From: Zafaria cholistanensis
GTDB lineage: Bacteria > Actinomycetota > Actinomycetes > Actinomycetales > Micrococcaceae
Length of the DNA stretch: 37,878 nucleotides
NCBI RefSeq assembly: GCF_008580665.1
Contig: NZ_BKDJ01000022.1
Location: 1 to 37,878, forward strand
Direction: 5' to 3'
A model generated the notes under the pieces. It was not told the origin of the DNA, did not search any database, and was given only the letters and a program-made list of their open reading frames with translations. Shown one piece after another: positions 25,548 to 33,659 of this stretch; the first letter of the stretch is position 1, and every line of letters begins with the position of its first letter. Made by a program: the position numbers and the translations under genes.

Positions 25548-26753
25548 ATGGCGGAGGGTGCACGGGACAGGGCAATCCTGCATGTGGACATGGACGCGTT
25601 CTATGTGTCCGTGGAACTGCTCTCCCGCCCGGAGCTGGAGGGGCGCCAGGTCATCGTGGGCCATGCGGGGGAGCGGTCGGTGGTGCTCTCCGCCTCCTAC
25701 CCCTGCCGCAGCCTCGGAGTGCGCTCCGCCATGCCGATGTCCGCCGCCGTGCGGATGGCGCCGCGGGCCGTGGTGCTCGAACCGGACATGGCCGCCTACC
25801 GGCACTATTCCGGGCGGATCATGGCGATCTTCCGTGAGGTCACGCCGCTGGTGGAGCAGGTCAGCGTCGACGAGGCGTTCCTGGACGTCACGGGGAGCCT
25901 GCGGCGGCTGGGACACCCCCAGGTTATCGGCGACATGATCAGGCGCAGGATCCGGACTGAGCTGGGGCTGCCGGCCAGCGTGGGCATAGCCCGCAACAAG
26001 TTCGTCGCCAAGGTCGCCTCCACCCGCGCCAAGCCCGACGGCCTGCTGGCGGTGCCGCCGGCCCAGACCGCCCGGTTCCTGCACTCACTTCCGGTGCGCT
26101 CCCTGTGGGGCGTGGGGGAGCGCACCGCGCAGGTCCTGGCCGGGGCCGGAATCGCCACCGTCGCCGACCTGGCGCAGGTGCCGGTCCGCACGCTCGAGCG
26201 GATGCTGGGGGCACAAGGGCCGCAGCTGCATGCCCTCGCCTGGGGGCTGGACGACCGCCCGGTGGAGCCCGTCCGCGTGGAAAAGAGCATTGGCGCCGAG
26301 GAGACCTTCGCGCGGGACGTCTCCGAGCCCGAGGCGCTCCGGCGCGAATTGCTGAGGTTGTCCCATCGGGTGGCCGAGCGCCTGCGTGCTTCCGGACGGG
26401 AGGCTGGAACCGTGGTCCTTAAGGTGCGCTACGCCGACTTTTCCACAATCACCCGCAGCCGCCGGCTGGCCCAGCCCGCCGGTGCCGCCCCCGCCCTCCA
26501 CCAGGCCGCCGAATCGCTCCTGGACGCCCTTGGCGCGCTGCCGCAGCCGGTGCGGCTGCTGGGGGTGCGGGCCGAGCAGCTCGCGGAGTCCGCCGGACAC
26601 CAGCTGAGCATCGACCGCAGCGAAGGTAACTGGCGGCAGGCCGAGGAGGCCATGGACCGCATCCGTGCCCGCTTTCCCCAAGGGGCCGTGCGGCCCGCGA
26701 CGCTGCTGCCGGGCCGGGGCCCCTCGGAGGGGCCGGCCGGGGCCGGCGCGTAG
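25548..26753 (+). CDS. dinB: DNA polymerase IV (Y family)
   Basis: 401 aa. Copies damaged DNA by translesion synthesis. Catalytic acidic residues: D14 in ILHVDMDAFYVSVELLSRP, and D108/E109 in QVSVDEAFLDVTGSLRRLGH. Fingers and palm carry VVLSASYPCRSLGVRSAMPM and ASVGIARNKFVAKVASTRAK. The thumb has the helix-hairpin-helix LWGVGERTAQVLAGAGIATV, and the little-finger domain has TFARDVSEPEALRRELLRLS and YADFSTITRSRRL. Close to the usual length plus a Gly/Ala/Pro tail; no clear QLxLF clamp-binding motif was found at the C-terminus. Followed directly by an 11-bp tandem repeat. Confidence 0.95.
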   Translation: MAEGARDRAILHVDMDAFYVSVELLSRPELEGRQVIVGHAGERSVVLSASYPCRSLGVRSAMPMSAAVRMAPRAVVLEPDMAAYRHYSGRIMAIFREVTPLVEQVSVDEAFLDVTGSLRRLGHPQVIGDMIRRRIRTELGLPASVGIARNKFVAKVASTRAKPDGLLAVPPAQTARFLHSLPVRSLWGVGERTAQVLAGAGIATVADLAQVPVRTLERMLGAQGPQLHALAWGLDDRPVEPVRVEKSIGAEETFARDVSEPEALRRELLRLSHRVAERLRASGREAGTVVLKVRYADFSTITRSRRLAQPAGAAPALHQAAESLLDALGALPQPVRLLGVRAEQLAESAGHQLSIDRSEGNWRQAEEAMDRIRARFPQGAVRPATLLPGRGPSEGPAGAGA

Positions 26754-26767
26754 GATCCGGGGCCGGA

Positions 26768-26811
26768 CGGGGCCGGTACGGGGCCGGTACGGGGCCGGTA
26801 CGGGGCCGGTA
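26768..26811. repeat. 11-bp x4 perfect tandem repeat after dinB
   Basis: Four perfect copies of CGGGGCCGGTA starting at 26768, 26779, 26790 and 26801, then a partial copy. The region begins 15 nt after the dinB stop. Each unit holds the self-complementary GGCC. Confidence 0.9.
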
Positions 26812-26844
26812 CGGGGGGCGCGCCGCGCCGCATATCACACTCAA

Positions 26845-26876
26845 ACTACCGGACTGCGGTACTGCGGGACTATCCT
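26845..26876 (+). promoter_or_regulatory. 8-bp repeats and candidate -10 before the DUF3040 gene
   Basis: ACTACCGG, ACTGCGGT, ACTGCGGG, ACTATCCT: four 8-bp units starting at 26845. The last contains TATCCT (26871-26876), a candidate -10 about 125 nt before the DUF3040 ATG. No good -35. An operator role for the repeat is a guess. Confidence 0.35.
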
Positions 26877-27001
26877 TGAAGCACCAGAGCGTAGCGGTGT
26901 GGCCGCATGGTCCGGGGAACTTCTCCGGGGAGGCGGTCGTTGCACCCCCAAAGGGCCGCATCGAGGCGCACCGAAGGAACGAAGGGACGGGGGAAGGGAC
27001 C

Positions 27002-27364
27002 ATGCCGCTTTCCGAGCACGAGCAGCGACTCCTTGAGCAGCTGGAGAAGCAGTTGCACGAGGATCACCGTTTCGCCTCCTCCATGAAATCCGCCGCGGGT
27101 CCGGGCGGATATTCGACCCGCAACATCGCGATCGGTTCCTTGGTGGCCGTCGCGGGGATCATCGTGCTGCTGTTTGGCATTTCCGGCCAACTGATCCCGG
27201 TGGGGGTCCTGGGGTTCGCAGCCATGTGCGCCGGGGTGTACATCGCCCTGTCCAAGTCGGGCATGCGTTCCTCTCCGTCCGGCCGCAAGGCGCGCAAGGG
27301 CAAGACCTCCTTCATGCACGACCTGGACCGCAAGTGGGACGAACGCCGGCGCGGCGACGAATAG
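27002..27364 (+). CDS. DUF3040 small membrane protein
   Basis: 120 aa. ATG with AGGGACC site. Begins MPLSEHEQRLLEQLEKQLHE, the family signature, then DHRFASSM. Two membrane helices follow (residues about 42-60, IAIGSLVAVAGIIVLLFGI; and 64-85, LIPVGVLGFAAMCAGVYIAL), then a basic tail (SGRKARKGKTSFMHDLDRKW). DUF3040 proteins are common in actinobacteria and often lie before the dcw cluster, as here. No function is proven; topology suggests both ends in the cytosol. Ends in a strong terminator 110 nt downstream. Confidence 0.9.
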   Translation: MPLSEHEQRLLEQLEKQLHEDHRFASSMKSAAGPGGYSTRNIAIGSLVAVAGIIVLLFGISGQLIPVGVLGFAAMCAGVYIALSKSGMRSSPSGRKARKGKTSFMHDLDRKWDERRRGDE

Positions 27365-27472
27365 ACGGATGGCAGGCCGGCGAAGCAAGCCGCCGGCCAC
27401 ATGAACCAGCGCAGGAATACCGGCACAGGAACACCAGCGCAAGAGCGAAACCGCGCATGAACGATGCACCGG

Positions 27473-27507
27473 AAGGACCCGTGGATTCCACGGGTCCTTC
27501 GTCCTTT
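27473..27507 (+). terminator. intrinsic terminator before the dcw cluster
   Basis: AAGGACCCGTGGA / TCCACGGGTCCTT with a 1-nt centre (27473-27499) and a downstream CCTTTT. It is the only hairpin in the window with a T-rich tail. The rest of the 384-nt gap between the DUF3040 gene and mraZ (27365-27748) has no gene that I can see; it also holds the mraZ promoter. Confidence 0.8.
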
Positions 27508-27653
27508 TGGCGCCCCCATTTGGCGTCCCTTGGGGCCATGCCGTGCCCGCGGCCTTCACCCCGGCTTCACCCGTCCGCCACCCTGCCTGAAAAGCCGCCG
27601 GTGACGTGCAGCAACGCGCGGTCCCGCGCGGCGCGCCGGGGGGGTTAATTTCG

Positions 27654-27681
27654 TTGACAGTGGAGGGAAGTGGGGTAAAGT
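27654..27681 (+). promoter_or_regulatory. promoter of the dcw cluster (-35 TTGACA, -10 TAAAGT)
   Basis: TTGACA (27654-27659), 16-bp spacer, TAAAGT (27676-27681). This is the best sigma-70-type promoter in the window. Predicted start near 27688, about 60 nt before the mraZ GTG. MraZ-type boxes lie across the spacer and the -10. Confidence 0.8.
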
Positions 27682-27705
27682 GGGGCCAGGAGGAGGGCAG
27701 TGGAA
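27660..27705 (+). promoter_or_regulatory. MraZ operator: GTGG repeats at 10-bp phase
   Basis: GTGGAG (27660), GTGGGG (27670), GTGGGG (27680), a degenerate GAGGAG (27690) and GTGGAA (27700), all in exact 10-bp phase. MraZ is known to bind a series of TGGGN-type repeats upstream of mraZ and repress its own operon. The overlap with the -10 fits steric block. Confidence 0.75.
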
Positions 27706-27748
27706 AAGGCGAGGCGGGAACGCTCCATAAACCGAGAAGGCGGTGCTT

Positions 27749-28180
27749 GTGTTCCTAGGGACGTATGCACCCCGGCTCGACGAGAAGCACCGTCTGATCC
27801 TCCCGGCCAAATTCCGCGACGAACTGGCCGAGGGGCTGGTCCTGACGCGGGGCCAGGAGCGCTGTATCTATGTCTTCAGCCGGCAGGAATTCGAACGGGT
27901 CCACGAGCAGATGCGCCAGGCCCCGCTCTCTTCCCGCCAGGCGAGGGACTATATCCGCCTCTTCCTCTCCGGCGCGTCTGACGAAACGCCGGACAAGCAG
28001 GGCCGGGTCACGATCCCGGCCCCGTTGCGTTCCTACGCGGGGCTCGACCGGGAGGTCACGGTCATCGGGGCGGGAACGCGGGCCGAGATTTGGGATTCCA
28101 GGGCTTGGAACGAGTACTTGGAGGAGAAGGAGGCAGCCTTCTCCGACACCGACGAGGACATACTGCCGGGCATCTTCTAG
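27749..28180 (+). CDS. mraZ: transcriptional regulator MraZ
   Basis: 143 aa, the standard length. GTG 27749 chosen: [20 protein letters not shown] matches the family start, and GAGAAGG lies 8 nt upstream; another GTG (27743) is too close. Two SpoVT/AbrB-like DNA-binding repeats: [16 protein letters not shown] and [18 protein letters not shown]. MraZ forms rings that bind the GTGG boxes and represses the dcw cluster. A 195-nt gap with possible attenuator hairpins separates it from rsmH. Confidence 0.96.
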   Translation: MFLGTYAPRLDEKHRLILPAKFRDELAEGLVLTRGQERCIYVFSRQEFERVHEQMRQAPLSSRQARDYIRLFLSGASDETPDKQGRVTIPAPLRSYAGLDREVTVIGAGTRAEIWDSRAWNEYLEEKEAAFSDTDEDILPGIF

Positions 28181-28247
28181 CGGCGCCCGCCGCCAGGGGC
28201 CCGGACGGCGGCTTGGACGAGATCTCCAGCCGCCCGGCAGGCACCGA

Positions 28248-28279
28248 CCTGGCTCATCTTCCCCTGAGCCAGGCAGGGG
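28248..28279 (+). promoter_or_regulatory. two mutually exclusive hairpins between mraZ and rsmH
   Basis: Hairpin A: CCTGGCTCA (28248-28256) with TGAGCCAGG (28265-28273), 8-nt loop. Hairpin B: CCCCTG (28261-28266) with CAGGGG (28274-28279). They share bases 28265-28266, so only one can form. This resembles an attenuator or switch, but no T-run follows. Confidence 0.35.
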
Positions 28280-28314
28280 CACCGCCGGGCCGGAGGGGGA
28301 TCTGGCCCAAGCCG

Positions 28315-28343
28315 CTGCAGTGAAAGACCACTGCAGTGAAAGA
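28315..28343. repeat. 13-bp direct repeat before rsmH
   Basis: CTGCAGTGAAAGA occurs at 28315 and 28331 (16 bp apart). The second copy extends to the 10-bp palindrome CACTGCAGTG (28329-28338). It lies 30-60 nt before the rsmH start and could be an operator. Confidence 0.6.
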
Positions 28344-28375
28344 ACACCGACGAGACAATGCGGGAAGGGGGCCCA

Positions 28376-29377
28376 GTGGCAAACGACGTACCGGAGGCCG
28401 CGCCGCGTCCAGCGAGCGAGCGGCACGTGCCCGTGCTCCTGGAGCGGTGCGTGGGGCTCCTGGAGCCCGGCATCCGGGCCGGGATCGAGGCCCGCGGCCG
28501 CGCCGTCGTCGTCGACTGCACACTGGGCATGGGCGGGCATTCCGAAGCGATGCTTGAACGCTTCCCGGAACTGCACCTGATCGGACTGGACCGCGACGAG
28601 CAGGCCCTGGCCTTGGCCGGCGCCCGCCTGGAACGCTTCGCGGGCCGCACGGACCTGGTCCACGCGGTGTATGACGAGGTCGCCGACGTCGTGGCCGACC
28701 TGGGCTTCGCCGGGGTGGACGGAGTCCTGTTCGACCTCGGCGTGTCCTCCCTGCAGCTGGACGAACGCGACCGCGGCTTCGCCTACTCCTACGACGCCCC
28801 GCTGGACATGCGCATGGACACCTCCAGGGGGCCCACCGCCGCCGACATCGTCAACGGGTACTCCGAGCCGGAGCTGGTCCGCATCATCCGGACCTGGGGC
28901 GAGGAAAAGTTCGCCGGGCGCATTGCCTCCTCGATTGTCAAGGCCCGTGAGGCTGCCCCGCTCACCACCACGGGGGAACTGGTCAACGCCATCCGTTCCG
29001 TGGTCCCGGCCGCGGCGGCCCGCACCGGCGGCCATCCGGCCAAGCGCACTTTCCAGGCGCTGCGCATCGAGGTCAACGAGGAGCTCGACGTGCTCGACCG
29101 CGCGATCCCCGCCGCGATGGGAGTGCTGGAGGTCGGAGGCCGGGTGGTGGTGATGAGCTACCACTCGCTGGAGGACAAGATCACCAAGCGGCATTTTGCC
29201 GCGGGTTCGCGGTCCTCCGCCCCCGCCGGGTTCCCGGTGGAGCTGGAGGAGCACAAGGCGCAGTACAGGACGCTGACCCGGGGGACCGAAACCCCCACGG
29301 CGCAGGAAATCGAAGAGAACCCCCGGGCGGCCTCGGCAAAGCTGAGGGCCGTCGAACGAATCCTGAAGAGGAGCTGA
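28376..29377 (+). CDS. rsmH: 16S rRNA (cytosine-1402-N4)-methyltransferase RsmH
   Basis: 333 aa from GTG 28376, which follows GGGAAGGGGG; an ATG at 28358 is also possible. Methylates N4 of C1402 of 16S rRNA with SAM, in the decoding site. Visible: [23 protein letters not shown]-binding [18 protein letters not shown] and [14 protein letters not shown], then [34 protein letters not shown], and [20 protein letters not shown] and [17 protein letters not shown] near the C-terminus. Two nt before ftsL. Confidence 0.97.
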   Translation: MANDVPEAAPRPASERHVPVLLERCVGLLEPGIRAGIEARGRAVVVDCTLGMGGHSEAMLERFPELHLIGLDRDEQALALAGARLERFAGRTDLVHAVYDEVADVVADLGFAGVDGVLFDLGVSSLQLDERDRGFAYSYDAPLDMRMDTSRGPTAADIVNGYSEPELVRIIRTWGEEKFAGRIASSIVKAREAAPLTTTGELVNAIRSVVPAAAARTGGHPAKRTFQALRIEVNEELDVLDRAIPAAMGVLEVGGRVVVMSYHSLEDKITKRHFAAGSRSSAPAGFPVELEEHKAQYRTLTRGTETPTAQEIEENPRAASAKLRAVERILKRS

Positions 29378-29379
29378 CC

Positions 29380-30156
29380 ATGGGCATCCGGACCCAGACG
29401 GGTGTTGAGCCGCACGGGATTCCCGCCTCGGCGGTGGATGGGGCCACGGCCCGCGCCCTCGTCCCGGAGCCCCGGCACGATGCGCCCGAACCGCGGCGGC
29501 GGACCGCGCTCTCCGTCGTCCCCGCCGTGGTGGGGGGCCGCCGGCTGCAGTTTGCCCTCTTCTGCTTTGCGGCCATGCTTGCCGCCGCCCTCGCCACGGT
29601 CCTGGTGCTGAACATCTCCGTCTCCGGCGGGCAGTACGAGGTCGTCAAGCTGCGCAACCAGGAGCAGGCCTTGGTCCAGGAGAACGAGGCCCTGGCCCAG
29701 CAGGCGCAGAAGCTGGAGGCCCCGCAGAGCGTTGCGGCCAAGGCCGCCGAGCTGGGCATGGTGGTTCCCGGATCCGTCGCGTCGATTGACCTGGAAACCC
29801 TCAAGGTCGCCGGCACCTCCTCCGAGGCCAAGGCCGAGGAAAGCCCCACCTCCCTTGTGGCCGACCGTGAGACTGCGGCCCGGGACACCGCGGCCCGGGA
29901 CACCGCGGCCCGGGACACCGCGGTCGGCGCCGGAGCCTCCGCGGCCGAACCCGCCGCCCCGCCGGCGGAAACGGCGGGGACGGCGCCCGCGGAGGAGGGC
30001 ACCCCCGCCACCGGCCCGGTAACGGGAACGGAGCCCGCAGGGGAGCGCCTCCCGGCCGGCGGCGTGCCGGCCCGCATCGTGGACACCGAGTTCACTGAGC
30101 AGGAACTCAACGGCGGAACGATTCCGGCCCCGGCGCAGCAGCAGCCGAAGAACTAG
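29380..30156 (+). CDS. ftsL: FtsL-like division protein
   Basis: 258 aa. A short cytosolic tail (Pro-rich), one membrane helix at about residues 57-79 (FALFCFAAMLAAALATVLVL), then a short coiled coil (YEVVKLRNQEQALVQENEAL) that ends in APQSVAAKAAELGMVVPG, the usual FtsL/DivIC layout in actinobacteria. FtsL links FtsQ/FtsB with FtsW/FtsI. The C-terminal part (about 135-258) is an Ala/Pro/Glu-rich extension not present in short FtsL proteins; it contains three AARDT repeats (codons 166-180). Placed between rsmH and ftsI as expected. Confidence 0.85.
   Translation: MGIRTQTGVEPHGIPASAVDGATARALVPEPRHDAPEPRRRTALSVVPAVVGGRRLQFALFCFAAMLAAALATVLVLNISVSGGQYEVVKLRNQEQALVQENEALAQQAQKLEAPQSVAAKAAELGMVVPGSVASIDLETLKVAGTSSEAKAEESPTSLVADRETAARDTAARDTAARDTAVGAGASAAEPAAPPAETAGTAPAEEGTPATGPVTGTEPAGERLPAGGVPARIVDTEFTEQELNGGTIPAPAQQQPKN
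29875..29919. repeat. 15-bp x3 in-frame tandem repeat in ftsL
   Basis: GCGGCCCGGGACACC three times, exact copies (29875, 29890, 29905). It encodes AARDT three times in the extracytoplasmic tail. Confidence 0.95.
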
Positions 30157-30176
30157 TGCGACGCGAGGATTGATGG

Positions 30177-32024
30177 ATGGCAGCGCCACGGACCGGGACC
30201 GCCGGCACCCGCACGGGGGACGACGGAGCCCGGCAGCAGCCGCGCACGGGAGTCCGGCTGCGCGCCGGCCTGGCCGTGGCCCTGGTGATGCTGCTGGTGC
30301 TCGGCGGGCGCCTCTTCTTTGTCCAGGGGCTTGACCCGGAGGGCATCGCCCAGGCGGCCGTCAAGAACCGTATCCGCGTCCAAACCATCCAGGCCGAACG
30401 CGGCCAGATCCTGGACTCCGCGGGGCGCGTGCTGGCCGCCAGCGTCGAACGCTACGACCTCGTCGTCAACCAGCGCCTGCTCAAGCCCGAATTCACGCGC
30501 AAGAACCAGCAGAGCGGCGAACGCGAAAAGGTCACCATCGACCAGGCCATCGCCGAACTGGTTCCCCTGCTGGACCAGGACGCGGAGACCCTGCGCGCCT
30601 CGATCGTGGGCCGGGAGGGGGCCGAGAAGAAGGGGTACTCCTACGTCGCCAAGGGCGTCACGCCCAAGGTCCGCAATGCGGCCCTGGCCGTCGGCATTCC
30701 CAGCCTCACCAGCGAGCAGCGCACCGAGCGCAACTACCCCAACGGTTCCGTCGCCGGCAGCATCCTCGGCTTCATGACCGCGGACGGCAAGGCCGCCGAA
30801 GGCCTGGAACTGAGCCAGGACGCGGCACTCGGCGGCACCGACGGCAAGAAGACCTACGAGGTCGGAGCCGACGGCGTCCGCATCCCGATGGCCACCATGC
30901 AGGAGGTGGACGCGGTCGACGGCCAGGACGTGCGCCTGACCATCAACAGCGACATCCAATGGGCTGCCCAGGAGGCGGTCATGGCCAAGCAGAAACAGTT
31001 CAACGCGGAGTGGGTCAACGCCGTCGTGGTCGAGGTCAAGACCGGCAAGATCCGGGCCCTGGCCGACTCGACCACCGTGGACCCCTCCGACCCCGGGGCC
31101 ACCGATCCCGAGTTCCGCACCTCCACCACCGTGACCCAGGCGTTCGAGCCCGGATCCACCGGCAAGGTCGCCACCTTCGCGGCGGCCCTCGAGGAGGACG
31201 TGGTGGAGCCCACGGAGGAGTTTACGGTCAAGAACTCCTACACGATCCAGAACGAGAAGATCAACGACTCGCTCAAGCACGCCACCTTCCAGATGACCGC
31301 CGCCGGCATCTTCGCGCGCTCGTACAACACCGGAACCGTCAAGATCGGCAGCCGCCTGACCAACGAGCAGCGCTACGAGTGGATGAAGAAGCTGGGCATC
31401 GGGGAACGGATCGACATCGGGCTGCCTTCCTCCAACCCGGGCATCTTCACCCCTCCCGCCGCCTGGGACCGCCGCCAGCAGTTCACCACCATGTTCGGGC
31501 AGGCCTACACGCAGACCGCCCTGCACACCGCCAAGGTCTTCCAGACCGTGGGCAACCACGGCGTGCAGGTCGAGCCCAGCCTCATCGAGGCCTACATCTC
31601 CCCGGACGGGACGGAGCACCCGGTGGCGGAGCCCGAACCCCGGCGCATCTTCTCCGAGGAGACCTCCGAGGAGATGCGGCGCATGATGGAGACGGTCGTG
31701 GATGCCGGTACCGGAACCCTGATGGCCATTGACGGCTACCGGGTGGGCGGCAAGTCCGGCACGGGCCAGGCCGCGGGACCCACCGGCGGGTACGACGGCC
31801 ACACCAGCTCCTTCGCCGGCATGGTTCCCATCGACGACCCGCAGTATCTGGTGGTGGTCACCATGCACCGCCCCAAGGGCAATTGGCGCAGCTGGTCCGT
31901 CGGTGATACCTTCACCCGCATCATGAGCCAGACCCTGAACACGTACGATGTGGCGCCGAGCACCACGAAATCCCGGGCCTACAAGGTCTTTGTCGGCAAG
32001 AACCAGAAGTACGGCTGGGACTGA
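30177..32024 (+). CDS. ftsI: septal peptidoglycan transpeptidase FtsI (PBP3)
   Basis: 615 aa. ATG 30177 with GAGGAT upstream; an overlapping out-of-frame ATG lies 4 nt earlier. Class B penicillin-binding protein. Membrane helix near residues 28-48 (LAVALVMLLVLGGRLFFVQG), then an N-terminal dimerisation/pedestal domain (AERGQILDSAGRVLAASVER), and the transpeptidase domain. Catalytic motifs: Ser327 in EPGSTGK (SxxK), SYN near 382 (ARSYNTGTVK), and KSGT at 526 (GGKSGTGQAAG). It cross-links stem peptides at the septum; works with FtsW, next in the cluster. Stop overlaps the murE start by 1 nt (TGATG). Confidence 0.95.
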   Translation: MAAPRTGTAGTRTGDDGARQQPRTGVRLRAGLAVALVMLLVLGGRLFFVQGLDPEGIAQAAVKNRIRVQTIQAERGQILDSAGRVLAASVERYDLVVNQRLLKPEFTRKNQQSGEREKVTIDQAIAELVPLLDQDAETLRASIVGREGAEKKGYSYVAKGVTPKVRNAALAVGIPSLTSEQRTERNYPNGSVAGSILGFMTADGKAAEGLELSQDAALGGTDGKKTYEVGADGVRIPMATMQEVDAVDGQDVRLTINSDIQWAAQEAVMAKQKQFNAEWVNAVVVEVKTGKIRALADSTTVDPSDPGATDPEFRTSTTVTQAFEPGSTGKVATFAAALEEDVVEPTEEFTVKNSYTIQNEKINDSLKHATFQMTAAGIFARSYNTGTVKIGSRLTNEQRYEWMKKLGIGERIDIGLPSSNPGIFTPPAAWDRRQQFTTMFGQAYTQTALHTAKVFQTVGNHGVQVEPSLIEAYISPDGTEHPVAEPEPRRIFSEETSEEMRRMMETVVDAGTGTLMAIDGYRVGGKSGTGQAAGPTGGYDGHTSSFAGMVPIDDPQYLVVVTMHRPKGNWRSWSVGDTFTRIMSQTLNTYDVAPSTTKSRAYKVFVGKNQKYGWD

Positions 32025-33646
32025 TGGACACGGACACCACTGCGGCGCGCGACGCCGAGCGCGCCTTCCGCCCTGCCACCGCACCCGCGCTGACCCTGGC
32101 CGGCCTCGCCGCCGCGGCAGCCGCCGCGGGAACCGCCGTCCGGCTGGAGGGGGACGGGGCCGCCGTCGTGCACGGGGTCTGCCTGGATTCCCGCGCCGTC
32201 CTGCCCGGGGACCTCTACGCCGCCGTGCCCGGCGCCAACCGCCATGGCGCCGACTTCGCGGCCGCGGCCGCCGCTGCCGGCGCGGCCGCGGTGCTCACCG
32301 ACGGGGAGGGCCTGGACCGGGTCCGCGCCACCGGCCTGCCCGTGCTGGTGGCCGGCTCCGTGCGCGCCGCCGTCGGCCCCCTCGCAGCCTGCCTGCACGG
32401 CACCGCGGCCGGGCCCGCGCTGCTCGGCGTCACCGGAACCAACGGCAAGACCACCACCACCTATTTCGCCACCTCGCTGCTGCGCGCCCTGGGCCAGCGG
32501 ACCGGCCTGGTCGGGACCATCGAGATCGTCGCCGGCGCCACCCGCATCCCCAGCGTCCTGACCACCCCCGAGGCGCCGCAGCTGCACGCCCTGATGGCCC
32601 GCATGCGCGAGGCCGGCGTGGACACGGCGGCCATGGAAGTCTCCTCCCACTCCATCGACTACGGGCGCATTGGCGGGCTGGCCTTCGAGGTGGCGGGCTT
32701 CACCAACCTCACCCAGGACCACCTGGACCTGCACGGCACCATGGAGGAGTACTTCGCCTCCAAGGCCCGCCTGTTCGAGGCCTCCCGCACCCGCCGCGCC
32801 GTAATCACCGTCGATGACGCGTGGGGGCGGCGCATGGCGCAGTCCTCCACCGCGCGCACCTGGACGCTGGCCACCGCGCCCGCGACGGAAGGGCACGACG
32901 CCGACTGGCGGGTCCGCGGGATTGTCTCCGACGGGCTGGGCCACCGCTTCGAGGTGGCCGGGCCGGGCGGCGCGCTGCTGCGCGCCCGCACCGGGCTGCC
33001 GGGCCTGTTCAACGTCTCCAATGCCGCGCTGGCCCTGCTGATGGTCCACGCCGCAGGCGCCCCGCTGGAGGATCTCCAGCGCGTGCTCGATCGCGACGAC
33101 CCCCTCACCGTCGAGGTCCCCGGGCGCATGCAGGTGGTCGGCCGGCGCCCCGCGGCGATCGTGGACTTCGCGCACAACCCCGACGCGCTCCAGCGCGCGC
33201 TGGAGTCGGTGGACAGCGCCCGCCCCGGTGCCCGCACCATCGTGGTCTTCGGCGCGACCGGCCAGCGGGACGCCACCAAGCGCCCCGTGATGGGAGCGGT
33301 CGCCGCCCGCCACGCGGACCTCGTGGTGGTCACCGACGACGACCCGCACGACGAAGAACCCGCCGGCATCCGGGCGGCCGTGCTGGCCGGGGCCCGCGAG
33401 GCCATGGCCGGCGGGGCCCGCGCCGCCGACGCCGTCGAGGTGGCGCCGCGAGCAGCCGCCATCGCCGCGGCCGTGGACCTCGCCGGGCCGGAGGACACCA
33501 TCCTGGTGGCCGGGCGCGGCCACGAGGTCTGGCAGGAGGTCCGGGGCGTGAACCTGCCCCTGGACGACCGCGTGGAACTGCGCGCCGCGCTGCGCGCCCG
33601 CGGCTTCCTGCCCGCCGATTCCGCCCACCCCACCGCCAAAGGGTAA
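32024..33646 (+). CDS. murE: UDP-MurNAc-tripeptide synthetase MurE, probably L-lysine-adding
   Basis: 540 aa. Adds the third residue to UDP-MurNAc-L-Ala-D-Glu. Substrate domain HGVCLDSRAVLPGDLYAAVP, P-loop [20 protein letters not shown], central motif VDTAAMEVSSHSIDYGRIGG, then FTNLTQDHLDLHGTMEEYF. The third-residue recognition site reads TDDDPHDEEP (D438-D439-D440-P441-H442) where DAP-type enzymes have DNPR; lack of the Arg argues against DAP and for L-lysine, in line with Micrococcaceae walls. ATG overlaps the ftsI stop by 1 nt. N-terminal part is Ala-rich. Confidence 0.95.
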   Translation: MDTDTTAARDAERAFRPATAPALTLAGLAAAAAAAGTAVRLEGDGAAVVHGVCLDSRAVLPGDLYAAVPGANRHGADFAAAAAAAGAAAVLTDGEGLDRVRATGLPVLVAGSVRAAVGPLAACLHGTAAGPALLGVTGTNGKTTTTYFATSLLRALGQRTGLVGTIEIVAGATRIPSVLTTPEAPQLHALMARMREAGVDTAAMEVSSHSIDYGRIGGLAFEVAGFTNLTQDHLDLHGTMEEYFASKARLFEASRTRRAVITVDDAWGRRMAQSSTARTWTLATAPATEGHDADWRVRGIVSDGLGHRFEVAGPGGALLRARTGLPGLFNVSNAALALLMVHAAGAPLEDLQRVLDRDDPLTVEVPGRMQVVGRRPAAIVDFAHNPDALQRALESVDSARPGARTIVVFGATGQRDATKRPVMGAVAARHADLVVVTDDDPHDEEPAGIRAAVLAGAREAMAGGARAADAVEVAPRAAAIAAAVDLAGPEDTILVAGRGHEVWQEVRGVNLPLDDRVELRAALRARGFLPADSAHPTAKG

Positions 33647-33659
33647 AGTCCACCTAGTC

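Noticed and set aside
26768-26811. A CRISPR array after dinB
   Set aside because: Units are 11 bp without spacers, and no cas gene is near. It is a simple tandem repeat.
27365-27650. Small open frames between the DUF3040 gene and mraZ
   Set aside because: They lack ribosome-binding sites, overlap the intrinsic terminator at 27473, and show no family features.
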